This document shows, in pieces, positions 46,801 to 58,314 of a stretch of DNA of 64,000 bases. Source of the stretch: Theropithecus gelada (Eukaryota > Chordata > Mammalia > Primates > Cercopithecidae). Position 1 is the stretch's first letter. Each line of letters begins with the position of its first letter. Below the pieces are notes generated by a model, which did no database searches, was not told where the DNA came from, and saw only the letters and a program-made list of their open reading frames with translations. The stretch spans positions 54,488,521 to 54,552,520 of the forward strand of contig NC_037670.1 of NCBI RefSeq assembly GCF_003255815.1, given 5' to 3'. The position numbers were made by a program, and so were the translations under genes.

Positions 46801-47536
46801 CTATCAGAGTGAACAGAATGGGAGAAAATTTTTGCAATCTACTCATCTGGCAAAGGGCTAATATCCAGAACCTACAAAGAACTCAAACAAATTTACCAGA
46901 TAAAACAACAACTCCATCAAAAAGTGGGCAAAGGATATGAACAGACACTTCTTAAAAGAAGACATTCATACAGCCAACAGACACATGAAAAAACGCTCAT
47001 CATCACTTGCCATCAGAGAAATGCAAATCAAAACCTTAATGAGATACCATCTCACACCAGTTAGAATGGCAATCATTAAAAAATCAGGAAACAGGTGCTA
47101 GAGAGGATGTGGAGAAATAGGAGCACTTTTACACTGTTGGTGGGACTGTAAACTAGTTCAACCATTGTGGAAAACAGTGTGGCAATTCCTCAAGGATCTA
47201 GAACTAGAAATACCATTTGACCCAGCCATCCCATTACTGGGTATATACCCAAAGGATTATAAATCATGCTGCTCTAAAGACACATGCACATGTATGTTTA
47301 TTGCAGCACTGTTCACAATAGCAAAGACTTGGAGTCAATGCAAATGTCCATCAGTGACAGACTGGATTAAGAAAATGTGGCACATATACACCATGGAATA
47401 CTATGCAGCTATAAAAAAGGATGAGTTTGTGTCCTTTGTAGGGACATGGATGCCGCTGGAAACCATCATTCTCAGCAAACTATTGCAAGAACAGAAAACC
47501 AAACACCACATGTTCTCACTCATAGGTGGGAATTGA
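43850..47536 (+). pseudogene. L1 ORF2, broken endonuclease and reverse transcriptase
   Basis: ORF2 is the endonuclease plus reverse transcriptase of LINE-1. It opens MTGSSSDITTLTLNVNGLN at 43850, with the catalytic-glutamate block QETHLT. A stop closes the first piece at 44036-44038, where over 100 bases of the endonuclease are missing. The polymerase box reads F-A-H-D (45826-45837), where active L1s have F-A-D-D, so one metal-binding aspartate is histidine. Further stops follow, for example at about 45934. The end, LIGGN then TGA, is normal. Confidence 0.88.
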
Positions 47537-47756
47537 ACAATGAGATCACTTGGACACAGGAAGGGGTACATCACACACTGGGGCCTATTGTGGGGAGGGG
47601 ACAAGAGGGAGGGATAGCATTAGGACATATACCTAATGTAAATGACGAGTTAATGGGTACAGCACACCAATATGGCACATGTATACATATGCAACAAACC
47701 TGCACATTGTGCACATGTACCCTAGAACTTATAGTATAATAATAATAAAAAAAGAA

Positions 47757-50700
47757 TAATCAAGATGGTTTTGAACATTGGAGAGAAGTGTTTGTATAGG
47801 TTCACTTCAACATGAACAATATTTGCAAGAAATAAAATTTAAGTGGAGAAAAAAATAAAAAAAAAAATAAAGATATTCAACGCTATTCAAACATTTCTGT
47901 AGGAAAGGGAGAACGTACCTTCAGCAGGCACCTGGCTTCAAGTTGCAAAATTACCTCTTGTCATAAAGATGTGAAAAGTTATTTTGTCATTGATTATAAC
48001 CAATTAATATACAAGTATGTCTTTGCAATCTCTTAAGCAGATTGACTGTGATGCATGTCACATTCTGGTTTAATTGTGTAATGAAACAGTTTTCTTTCTG
48101 TTGTGTCATTGTGGAGTTACTCTGGGGCTGCAGAAAACTTTTAATTTTATATTCCAAACACTGTTTTAAGTTACCACACATGATATAAACATATAAGGTG
48201 CCAACCATGCTTTAATCTAGATGGGTCTTTCTATCTCAGGTTTCCAGTCAACTCACAATTGTTCTGCAAAATGCATGCTGTCCCCTGAATATGCAGGCAG
48301 ATCATGCCTCTGCCTATTTGGTATCTAGTCCTGTATAATCACATCTAGAGAAGCTAGACCCGATGTCTAAATACTTCACAGAACAGCAATCAACCATTTT
48401 ACCTCTTTCAGTAACTCTCGTGTCTTTAGACCTTAAGCTGATTCAGAGGCCATGGGGCCCAGAAACCCAGTTAGAGTAACATTCATGCATTGACTAGACA
48501 TGTAGGCATGAGACTTTCCACTTTCCCCTTTCTCCTCTTTTTAAAATGCCCACAAATGTGTAGATGACACCTGTTGCTACTCCACCCATCCAGGACCTAA
48601 ATTTGCAGCTCCAAATTCTGAATCTCGGTCTTGAGATTTGGGGGGAGAAAAACCTTTATTTGAGAAATGCAAATTATTTTAGTTATAAGGTTCAAAGAGA
48701 CATTAAAATTAGACCACAGGTATGTCTTTCTCCCTTCTTTGAACTGTGTATTTACTTGTTGAAACTGCTTGCTATTGCCACAAGTAGGTATAAATTAAAC
48801 TAATAATGACATGCTGGACACTATAACTCACACCCTATAGCTTAACAATGTATATCCAATTAGTAGTCAATGTTAATTTTTGTGAATAAAAAGAATTTCT
48901 GACAAACCAATATGTATGAGCCCACTCTCTGTCCTCTCATTTTGCCTTCACAAATCCACTTGTAACTGCTACTCATCCAAGTGTAGATTCCAGGCAACTT
49001 GAATTTTTGCTCCCAGGTTACAATCCTCAGGTTACAATCCTCTGGGTTGGTTCAAATGAACTATTCATGTTGCATCAGTGATTTCCTTTTAGGTAGACAT
49101 ATCATTTAGAATGTGCTAGAGCAGCCTCTAAGAGGGAATCTCTTTTTTGTTGTACTCTGCTTGCTGTAACACTCAAGAATGCAGAGCCAGGTTGATTCGA
49201 CCTAGAATCTGCATAAAAGGTCTGGCCTCTGCCTAATATTTATAAAGCAGGGCCAGACTTTGGATTGAGAATGTACAGGAAACCAGCAGGAGGCATTTTC
49301 TGCATTGTGAGATGTCAACATAGACATCTTAAAGCCCCCCCTTTAAGAGCGTGGCTCTTTGAACTTTTCAGATCTTGTTCAATGACCTGCTACAGTAATG
49401 TAAGAGGTTCCAGATGTAAATAGAATCTGATGGCAGAATCTGTAAGTGTAAACAGGCATCTTAGGAGTGAGAGATCAAGGTCACAAAGTATCCAGAGCCA
49501 TGGCCACAACTATACCTACCTGTAAAATAGGATACTGGAGTATTCTTGTCCTTCCTACCCAAGAGCTTGCCAATCAAGACAGGTGATCCAGGTTCTGGAG
49601 GTCCACCAGGGCAGTTCCATTTTCTATTTAGAATCAGCCCGAGTCTGCCCTGCTTAGCTTATCTTTAAGCAATCAGCCCAGGGTCACTGGGAATCTTCTC
49701 ACAATCACCTAGGCATCTCTCAGACATTTGAGGATGTCCACAGCAGAACTGTGTCAGGCTGACAGAAACAGTTAATTCAGCTTCTCTCTCAGTGTAAGAG
49801 AAATGAGTCATCCTGTGTTTGTCCCTCCCCTCATACAAGAGATGTCTTTGCTTGGTACCCAGATGAGAGTTTCTCCAGTTCCCTGGTACGTCAGTGAAAA
49901 ACAAGGAGGAGGTCTGGAGACTCAAACAGATAAACTAATTGCTACCATTTCATATGGCCATTAGAAAAATAGATGAAGCATTATTGTCCCTACCATCCAG
50001 GAACTGTTAGTTTAGACAAGCAACTGAATTCAACTTGGTTGAATTAAGCATCATATGGTTAGCACAATGAATAGATGTGTGCAAAAAAAAAAAAAAAAAG
50101 GGGGGGGCTTATTTGGGCAACTTTCTTTATATTTTTGTAACTTCTGATGTCATCATTTGAGTGGATGTTTACGGACAAAAGCGTTGTTTTATTATTCTTA
50201 TTTCTTATACCTTGCTAAGAATACATATTTATCTTCTAATAAAATTACCCTACAAAACCCTAAGAGATTTGTTTAAATTGCTTATTAGCATATGTTATAA
50301 AATTAACAGGGCAGTGGCTACAAAAGATTAAAATTTCACAACTGTGTGATTTAGTTTTCTTTTAGGTAAACTTAGGAAAAACAGAACTGGAAATACCCCA
50401 GGGGCATAGAGAGCAGAATTCTACATAGGGTCCACTCTCTGCCCCAGCCCTGTTCAGATTCACCCTTTTTGGAGGCCTTATTTAGGTCTGGCCCCACCCT
50501 GGAGCCTTGTCTCACAGAACTGATTAGAAGAGATCAGAGTATTGGATAGTGAATCCTGCAGCCTTTCTAGAGCCAGTGCACACAATTTTCTGAAACCCAA
50601 AAGCAGATAAATAGAAAAAAATGTATGAATCTTAATTTTTAAATTTTTATTAAAACCAGTGCTTGCAGAGATATTCCATTTAGCAAACTGTTTTCTATTC

Positions 50701-51567
50701 CTGCAGATGCAGTAGTTGCTCCACAAGTCACAAAAAATAAATATAAACACAATAAAAATTTATTTAAGCTACATTAAACTTTTTCTTTCTGTATCCTTCT
50801 CCTCTGTCTGTATTTAGCTTTTATTCTGTACATTTTTAAATAAAATCAGTGACAGAGAAACAGAACAAACAAAAATGCTGCACTTTTAATGTAAATCCTG
50901 AGAATTATTAAACATTTAGTACCAGCTCCCAAGGTGTTGTGAGGATTAAATCACATGTGTAATTCCCAGTAAAGTGCTCTGTAATATCCTCTTCAGCACA
51001 CAGTACCTGCTTTATAAGCATTGCATTAGTACATGTGAAAATGTTTTTCAAATGCAGATTTATTCAGATACGGCTGCCTTCTGTTTGTTCTGTAAACTTT
51101 AGAGCCAGCAAAGAATATGAAAGTTGATTGTCTTCATTTGTCCTAGAAGTATTTGTGTCGTGACAAGAATGCTGAGTGTAAGGGACTGTGCTGTGCCTGT
51201 TTTCTCTAACTAATGCTAATAACGAGCCCAGGAGGAGCATTCACAGGGGACTTGTTTGAAACACCCATTCATGAACCCTTTCCAAACCTGCAGAATCTCA
51301 TTACATAGAGTGGGGCCAAAATCAGCAAGTGATTTATAAGCTCAATGCTTGGAAGGCAATGCTTAGCTAAGTGGTTATTAGCCCAGGCTTCTAATTAGGA
51401 TTACATGACCAATTTGCAGAAATTTCTTTACTCGTGCCCTTTCCACATGTTTATTACTCTGGGTGGAAGCATCCATGTTGTTTTAGTTAAGTTTCTCATG
51501 TGACTCCAAGGTGAAGACAGAATCAGGTATGAGTTGTTCAAGATACATTCATGTGAATTGAGTTGCG
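47757..51567. other. Long unassigned part of intron 1
   Basis: About 3.8 kb without an Alu, unusual in this window. It holds A-rich runs at 47848-47880, a direct repeat of AGGTTACAATCCTC at about 49015-49042, and an A18-G7 run at about 50082-50107. No open frame here looks coding and I cannot name any repeat, though diluted old LTRs could be hidden. Confidence 0.4.
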
Positions 51568-51864
51568 TTTTGTTTTGTTTTTTGAGACCCACTCTTGCTC
51601 TGTCACCCAGGCTGGAGTGCAGTGGCATGATCTTTGCTCACTTCAACCTTCACCTCCCAGGTGCAAGTGATTCTCCTGCCTCAGCCTTTGAAGTACCTGG
51701 GACTGCAGGCATTTACCACAACACCCTGCTAATTTTTTGTTGTTGTTAGAGATAGGGTTTCACCATGTTGGCCAGGCTGGTCTTGAACTCCTGGCCTCAA
51801 GTGATCCACTCGCCTCTGCCTCCCAAAGTGCTGGAATTAGAGTTGTCAGCCACTGTGCCCAGCC
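51568..51864 (-). mobile_element. Alu
   Basis: TTTTG-patterned head and a diverged body ending CACTGTGCCCAGCC. Confidence 0.93.
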
Positions 51865-52027
51865 TGAAAGTTAAGTTTTCTTTTGCAATAAAGGGTGGTC
51901 ACAGGGCTGTACCTATTTGGATTTGTTAGGAAGAGGGCAGTGTGGCCCATATTTCCATTACCGTAGCAGAAATTACTGGTGTCTGTGGCAGTGGAGGGCA
52001 CATTAGGACAGGAACAGGGAAATTTAC

Positions 52028-52320
52028 TTTTTTTTTTTTTTTTTTTTTAAGATAGAATCTCATTTTGTTGCCCAGGTTGGAGTGCAGTGGCGTGATCTCT
52101 GCTCACTGCAAGCTCCACCTCCTGGTTTCATGGCATTCTCCTGCCTCAGCCTCCAGAGTAGCTGGGACTCCGCCACCACACCTAGCTAATTTTTGTATTT
52201 TTACTAGAGATGGGGTTTCACCATGTTAGCCAGGATGGTCTCGATCTCCTGACCTCGTGATCTGCCCGCCTCGGCCTCCCAAAGTGCTGGGATTATAGGC
52301 GTGAGCCACCATACCTGATC
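52028..52320 (-). mobile_element. Alu
   Basis: A 20-base T head, a body close to AluS/AluY, and a short deletion before CGCCACCACACC. Related GAAA(T/C)TTAC sequences lie on the two sides. Confidence 0.94.
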
Positions 52321-53665
52321 GGAAACTTACGTTTTTATTTCCATGGAGCAGATTATATTTCCTGAATTTCTTCTGTTATAAAGGACAAAAATGGGTGGAC
52401 TTTTTCTGCAGGTCTTGATCCTTCTGCCTGTGGGTGTGGTGGTAGCAAGTAAACAGGTGGTGCTGACACCTTTAAAAGCATATTCCCAACATGCAGGTGT
52501 AATTTGTCCATAGAATCTCATCTTAAAAGGAATCCCAGAGAAAGAGGAGAAAGAGGAAAAAATGGCCCTTTTTTTTTTTTAGCTTAACGTGTCTCAGATC
52601 GAGAGCTGTGTCCACTCTGCCTCCTGGGATGCCATGCGTTTAGTTCTTGCAAACCTTTACTTCTCTAATTGTGTTGTTTCTCCCTAATGAGTTTGTTTTA
52701 ACTACTTTTTAAAATTCTTGTGGTAGTCAAGGGTCCCTGAAAAATGTTTTTTCCTACGTACCAGAGGCTTCTCTACATCTCTACGTCATGGCTCTTTATA
52801 TGCTATGTAGAAATCTCATTATGAGTTTATAATCTGCAACATGAAAAATGTTCCCTCTGTGGCTGCTGAACATGGGAAGGTGTGACTACTCAAGATTCCT
52901 ATTGGGGAAAAGCTGGGGTCTTTAGTAAAGAAGGAGAACATGTAATGTTGAGGTTCCATCTCTGTTCTCCATTAGCTCTATGCAGAACACGATTAACAAA
53001 ATGTTCTTTCAAACAGAATGGCATTTATTACTCAGAAAGTTCTGTAACAAATTATTAGGAGATGGATACCTGCTCTTTAGGGCGCTAAAGAAAGATTACT
53101 TAAAATCACTATTAAAAATTACAGAACATGCGAATTATCTGTATCTTGAAGTTCTCATAAAATTAATTTTTTTGTGGTTAAATTCAAACTCTAATTTACT
53201 TTTGAGATCAGTATCACAGCAGTGATGCTGCATTTTTCTGTGTGCATCAGCACATTACAAAAATTTGTCCTAGTGCAGTTGATGTTAATGATTCACTTGG
53301 TTAAAGAGCTCTTGGACAGATTTCTTTACTATAATTATTTTTCTCTTCATTATGAAGTATCTTTATGCTGCTGATGTGCATAAACCATAACATTTAATCT
53401 GGCAGCTGCCTTTCTTAGGTTTTCTGTGCATGTATCTGCCTTAGGAAAATGAAAACTGTCATCCCTTTTTACAGGCCAGAGAAACTGGGAAAACATGGGC
53501 TCATCCACTTACTGGATATTTGACAGTAAGTGGGCCAAAAACATTGACATTACTGTTGAACTTGTTAGAAATTTAGAATATCAAACGATTCCAGATCTTC
53601 TGAAAAGATAATCTGCATTAACAAGATCTCAAGTTTATCGTACACATTAAAACTTGTGAGGTACC
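52321..53665. other. Intron 1 sequence
   Basis: No gene or repeat family is recognised. A short open frame (52980-53225) has no protein features. Confidence 0.4.
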
Positions 53666-53965
53666 TTTTTTTTTTTTTTTTTTGAGACGGAGTCTCACCC
53701 TGTTGCCCAGGCTGGAGTGCAGTGGCCTGATCTCAGCTCACTGCAAGCTCCGCCTCCCGGGTTTAGGCCATTCTCCTGCCTCAGCCTCCCAAGTAGCTGG
53801 GACTACAGGCACCCACCACCTCGCCCAGCTAGTATTTTTAATTTTTTAGTAGAGATGGGGTTTCACCGTGTTAGCCAGGATGGTCTCGATCTCCTGACCT
53901 CGTGATCCACCCGTCTCGGCCTCCCAAAGTGCTGGGATTATAGGCTTGAGCCAGTGCGCCCAGCC
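53666..53965 (-). mobile_element. Young AluY of Old World monkey type
   Basis: CACCTCGCCCAGCTAG, CACCCGTCTCGGCC and TAGGCTTGAGCC mark the cercopithecoid-type AluY. The target repeat TGAGG(T/C)ACCTTTT flanks it. Confidence 0.92.
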
Positions 53966-54060
53966 ATGAGGCACCTTTTAACTCAACATGTCTTTTTCAT
54001 CTCAAAAATATACACAACTCATTCTGTATGATGCAGATATAGCATTTAAAAATAGATATG

Positions 54061-54625
54061 TGAAAGGACACAAAGATAGATGTGTACCCGCCCCCCCCGC
54101 TACACCCTTTGTTCTGCTCTCTAATCTTTGCACATACCAGAGATTTCGTAAGTTCTGTGAGTACCTGTTTTTCTGCACGTACCAGAGATTTTGTTTTGCA
54201 CATACCAGAGATTTCGTAAGTTCTGTGAGTACCTGTTTTTCTGCACGTACCAGAGATTTTGTAAATTCTGAGGCAAGGTCACAAGACGTGTTTAAGTAAG
54301 ATAAACTCTTGGTGCCATAAACCTGCTCTCACGCCTCAAAGGTTGAACCGAAATATCAGAAATGGCGGGAACCAATCATGGTTAGCCAAATCGCCTTGTT
54401 CAAATACTAGCCAATCATATATCTGATTTGTATAATAACTCTATGCCCACTTTTCTTAGACTATATAACACTGCTCGGAGCTCAGTGGGGGAGCTCTCCT
54501 GCCCGTCTCGTTTCGTGAGCGAGGGAGAGTTCCAGGTTCGAACCTGTAATAAAGATCCTTGCTGCTTAGCTTTGACTCTGGACTCTGGTGGTCTTCTTTG
54601 GGGAATAAACGGTCTGGGCATAACA
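54061..54625 (+). mobile_element. Solo gammaretrovirus-like LTR, 565 bp, related to ERV3 LTR
   Basis: It starts TGAAAGGACA and ends GGGCATAACA. The perfect 4-bp target repeat TATG lies at 54057-54060 and 54626-54629. A 68-bp unit occurs twice in tandem (54127-54194 and 54195-54262), like a viral enhancer. CTATATAACACTG near 54470 is a TATA box and GTAATAAAG near 54547 a polyadenylation signal. The segment at 54272-54300 matches the ERV3 LTR at about 34678-34705 with one difference, so it belongs to a related lineage. It lies about 280 bases upstream of the KRAB-A exon in the same orientation, so it could serve as an alternative promoter. Confidence 0.85.
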
Positions 54626-54909
54626 TATGTTTGTGTTTATGCCCTAATTTATACTCTATTAACCGGAAAAGTACCATATATACACACATGTTGTGGCTCT
54701 TATGCCACTTTCTTTTCTCAGGGTTAGATAATACATTAGAAAATATTTCTATGTTAAGAATTATTTTAGGGATAATTTCATTCACTCCTGTAAGTCAGAA
54801 CCAGTTTTCTTTACTGTCTTATTTTACCTTGAAATTTAAAATTACGCCCATGGTCACTTGGCAAATATATGTGATTTTGTGTGTGTGTGTGTGTTTTTGT
54901 GTTTTTCAG
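54626..54909 (+). other. End of intron 1
   Basis: It ends in a GT repeat and GTTTTTGTGTTTTTCAG, a good polypyrimidine tract and acceptor for the KRAB-A exon. Confidence 0.7.
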
Positions 54910-55036
54910 GGACCATTGACGTTTATGGATGTGGCCATAGAATTCTCTTTGGAGGAGTGGCAGTGCCTGGACAGTGCACAGCAGAGTTTATATAGGCATG
55001 TGATGTTAGAGAACTACAGAAACCTGGTTTTCTTGG
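54910..55036 (+). CDS. ZNF117: KRAB-A box exon
   Basis: This 127-bp exon has the exact size of KRAB-A exons and is framed by a TTTCAG acceptor and a GTGAGG donor. It encodes GPLTFMDVAIEFS, then EEWQCLD and VMLENYRNL, so the DV, FS, EEW and VMLENY positions needed for binding the corepressor TRIM28 (KAP1) are kept. It joins in phase with the ATG of exon 1 and leaves one base for the next exon. A KRAB box of this type makes the product a nuclear transcriptional repressor that recruits heterochromatin. In human, the annotated ZNF117 protein is said to start downstream, in the KRAB-B exon. Here nothing in this exon prevents use of the full box. Confidence 0.9.
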
Positions 55037-55544
55037 GTGAGGGTAACTTCGATACACATTTTCTAATATATCCTAAAGGTTTTATTTCTCTTTTTTCTAG
55101 AATGTTTTTTGGTGATTTATGCTTTGCATAAATGAGTTTTGGATCCCTGTTTTCAAAAAAAATCTTTCAGATTTGTCATTGTAGAAAATAGTTTCTTCAA
55201 GATATTTCATCTTTACCATAACTTCCTGCATTCCTGAGCTGATCTTTATCATTCAGTCTTGATTAGTGGTAATTTTTGAAATTTATTGGCATAAAATATT
55301 TTTGCCCATACCTTAAAATCTAACTCCCAACACCAATTGTTTTGATTCAGTAGTACCAGGTAGTGAAATTAAGAAACTACAAATTTAAAATATTTTCTAA
55401 ATCTTTAGAAATTTTTGTCATAAATTAGCATTTGGGGATTAATGTACTAGAATATTCTATTACATTCTCTTTACTGAGCACACTACTAGGTTGGTAATTG
55501 GATAATATGTGCAAGATTTATGTTATTTATTTTCAATAAAACAG
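55037..55544 (+). other. Intron 2
   Basis: Ordinary KRAB-ZNF intron sequence that ends TTCAATAAAACAG. Nothing else stands out. Confidence 0.7.
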
Positions 55545-55640
55545 GTATTGCTATCTGTAAGCCAGACCTGATTAGCTGTCTGGAGCAAGAAAAAGAGCCC
55601 TGGGATATGAAGAGACCTGAGATGGTAGCTAAACATTCAG
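55545..55640 (+). CDS. ZNF117: KRAB-B box exon
   Basis: A 96-bp exon with acceptor ACAG and donor GTAAGT. It encodes GIAICKPDLISCLEQEKEPW, then DMKRPEMVAKHS, a typical b-type KRAB-B box of the ZNF91 group. It contains in-frame ATGs (in DMKR and PEMV) that could start a KRAB-less product if transcription began downstream of exon 1. One base is left over and completes a valine codon with the first two bases of the finger exon. Confidence 0.9.
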
Positions 55641-57484
55641 GTAAGTGAGAGTGAATACACAGATGGCACAGAGAAGAGGTCAAAAGGCCAAGGAGAAGGC
55701 CACTGCTTAAAATGTGATTTGGTAAGCTGTGTTCCAAAGGAAATAGTTTCTGGAAAACCTGAGTTTTGTTTTGTTTTTTTTTTCTCTCGCATAGGACATT
55801 TTCTGTCTTGTTTTTCAGTTCTCTAAGGATTCCTTTTTCCCTTTAGTGATCTGTCTTCAGTTTCACAGTGAAAGCCAATGTCCTCTTCATGGGATATAAA
55901 AGACTGCACAATCTGACTGTTGTTGTTGTTGTTTTGGGGGATACACAAATGTGCATAATTTTGAGAAACTCTACGTTAAACAGTTTTTTAAATTCTTTTT
56001 GCATCAAGTCTGAAATGTGTGAATAGTGGTTTCTGTTCCATTGTTATTTGTTGTTGTTGTTGTTTATTTTTCTGTGTATTCCATTCTGTTTTTACTACTA
56101 TGGTTTTGAAATATAGTTGCATATGTAAGACATACGCAGTGCCAGTATACATTTTCAGGATTTGGCTATTTTGGATTGGCTTTTTCTTTTTATTTGGCAA
56201 GACAGATTTGCTGCTGGTATTTGCTACAGCTATTTTCTTGAGGACTTTGACAATGTCACACAGTTCCCTTCTAGCCTTGCAAAATTTTCTTGAGAAATTC
56301 ACTCATTACCTCATAAGACTATTCTTATAAATAACACATCATTTTTATCTTGAAACTCACAAGATTCTCTTGTCTGTGACTTTTAAAATTGTGCTTATAT
56401 ATGTTCTTATTGTAAATATCTTTGCATGTATCTAGTTTCTTTGTTAAGCTTTTTCATTTTTACATCATTTTTTCTTATAATATATCAGTTCCTTTTTTGT
56501 ATTTTCTACCTTCACAATTTCTGTTTTTTGATATTTTTAGTATTTCTGTTATCCCAATTTTTCTGATTTTTAATAGTTGTCTGTGTTCCTATTTCATTCA
56601 TGGAGTATTATTCAATTTATGTTAACTTTTTAAAATTAATTTTTTTAATGGTTGCTTTCTGAAAATTTTATAATATTTGATAGAGCTATGTTGCCCTAAA
56701 ATTTTGTATACATTGTAATCTTTAATTTAAATTTGAACATTGAAAACAAGCTACCTATCACAGTGTCTATAATGTAGCTTTGTCCTGGCAACGTCTGAAA
56801 CCGTTTGTCTTAGCTAGAGATCCTGAGAGTCTTTCAAATACGTTCTTAGGATGTGTCTTGTCTGAAATGTTCTAGTTGTTTTTTAGTTAAAAGACTTTAT
56901 TAATGTTTCTTCTTAATAGTCATCACTTGCTACAACTGTTCTCTGTCTGTAGTATAGTCTCTTTCCTGCTGTAACATTTACCTTTGATCTCAGCAGACTC
57001 AAAATGTCATTCCAAAGTATACCACTGTTAATTTTTGCACTTTATGTTGTAGGAGACAGAAACCAGTGTCAGCAAAAGCTCCTAATAAAGTCAGAAATAA
57101 AGATGTGGGTGTGTTATTTTTCTTGTCTTTTGAAAAAGAAAGCAAAAGTTGGTCATTTACTTCTAAAGACACTATGTTATATTGAGAAACAGAAAGAACT
57201 GTGTTGGGTAAATGTAACAGACTTTTCTTTTCCTTTGATGTAACTTTTGGCATTGTGCTAACCTGGAACACTACACACACTTAACTCATTTATAAATTTT
57301 CCACAAATGCATTTTGGTCAGTATGCTTTTGTTACATTTATGTGCCTATGAAGGAATTCAAACCTGTGGTATTTTGCTATGCCATCTTGCTTATGTAGTT
57401 TGTGTAACTTTATGGGTTAGATTTGTAAAGTATATTCATCTGAGTTGAGCAAGTGAAGTAATTTTTTATTTTTATTTCTTTCAG
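55641..57484 (+). other. Intron 3
   Basis: It is 1.84 kb and AT-rich, with TTG repeats at about 55919 and 56050. It ends in TTTATTTCTTTCAG, the acceptor of the finger exon. I see no Alu in it. Confidence 0.7.
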
Positions 57485-58314
57485 TTATGTTTTATTATTT
57501 TGTCCAACACCTTTGGCCAGAGCAGAATGTAAGAGATTCTTTCCAAAAAGTGACCCTAAGAAGATACAGAAAATGTGGATATGAGAATTTAAAGTTAAGA
57601 AAAGGCTGTAAAAGTGTGGTTGAGTGTAAGCAGCACAAAGGAGATTATAGTGGACTTAACCAATGTTTGAAAACTACCTTGAGCAAAATATTTCAATGTG
57701 ATAAATATGTAAAAGTTTTCCATAAAATTTCAAATTCAAATAGACACAAGATGAGGCATACTGAAGAGAAACCCTACAAATGTAAAGAATGTGGCAAAAC
57801 ATTTTGCATGCTTTCACACCTAACTCAACATAAAAGAATCCATATTAGAGTGAATTTCTACAAATATGAAGAATGTGGAAGAGCCTTTAACTGGTCCTCA
57901 ACCCTTAATAAACATAAGAGAATTCATACGAGAGAAAAACCTTACAAATGTAAACAATGTGGCAAAGCCTTTAACCAGACCTCACACCTTGTTAGACATA
58001 AGAGAATTCATACTGAAGAGAAACCCTACAAATGTGAAGAATGTGGCAGAGCCTTTAACCAGTCATCAACTCTTACTACACATAATACGATTCATACTGG
58101 GGGAAAACCCTGCAAATGTGAGAAATGTGATAGAGCTTTTAAGCAAGCCTCAAAGCTTACTGAACATAAGTTAATTCATACTGGAGAGAAACCATACAAA
58201 TGTAAAGAATGTGGCAAGGTTTTTAACCAGTTCTCAACCTTTAATACACATAAGATCATTCATATGGGAGAGAAACCTTATGAATGTGAAGAATGTGGCA
58301 AAGCTTTTAACTGA
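57485..58314 (+). CDS. ZNF117: Zinc-finger exon, open part (six complete fingers, then stop)
   Basis: The exon starts right after the acceptor and continues the KRAB frame (V-MFYYFVQHLWPEQ). A spacer of about 90 residues, close to human ZNF117 as I remember it (RKCGYENL, GCKSVVECKQHKGDY), precedes the array. Six C2H2 fingers follow from about 57775, joined by HTGEKPY-type linkers. The second has lost its first cysteine (YKYEEC). The seventh is cut inside by TGA at 58312-58314, at the place where fellow fingers have an arginine CGA or glutamine CAG. The product with KRAB would be about 350 residues, far shorter than the array allows. It would probably still bind DNA, but with a reduced site. 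Whether the stop is fixed in the species is unknown. Confidence 0.88.

Larger units (their letters stand above)
41757..47756 (+). mobile_element. Nearly full-length L1 (L1PA-like), inactive
   Basis: About 6 kb, from the 5' UTR (AGGAACAGCTCC onward at 41767) to a 3' end CACATGTACCCTAGAACTTA and an AATAATAATAAAAAAA tail near 47750. It has the ORF1-ORF2 layout of young primate L1s but damage in both frames. Target repeats are not obvious. It runs in the same sense as the zinc-finger gene. Confidence 0.93.

Noticed and set aside
6317..53905. Many short open frames with phrases such as LSPRLECSG or SLQAPPPGF
   Set aside because: These are conceptual translations of Alu elements on either strand.
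54532..54546. CCAGGTTCGAACCTG, resembling a tRNA B box
   Set aside because: It is a palindrome inside the solo LTR. No cloverleaf or A box surrounds it.
54559..55131. Open frame of 190 codons running through the KRAB-A exon
   Set aside because: It crosses a clear TTTCAG acceptor and GTGAGG donor. Only 54910-55036 behaves as coding sequence.
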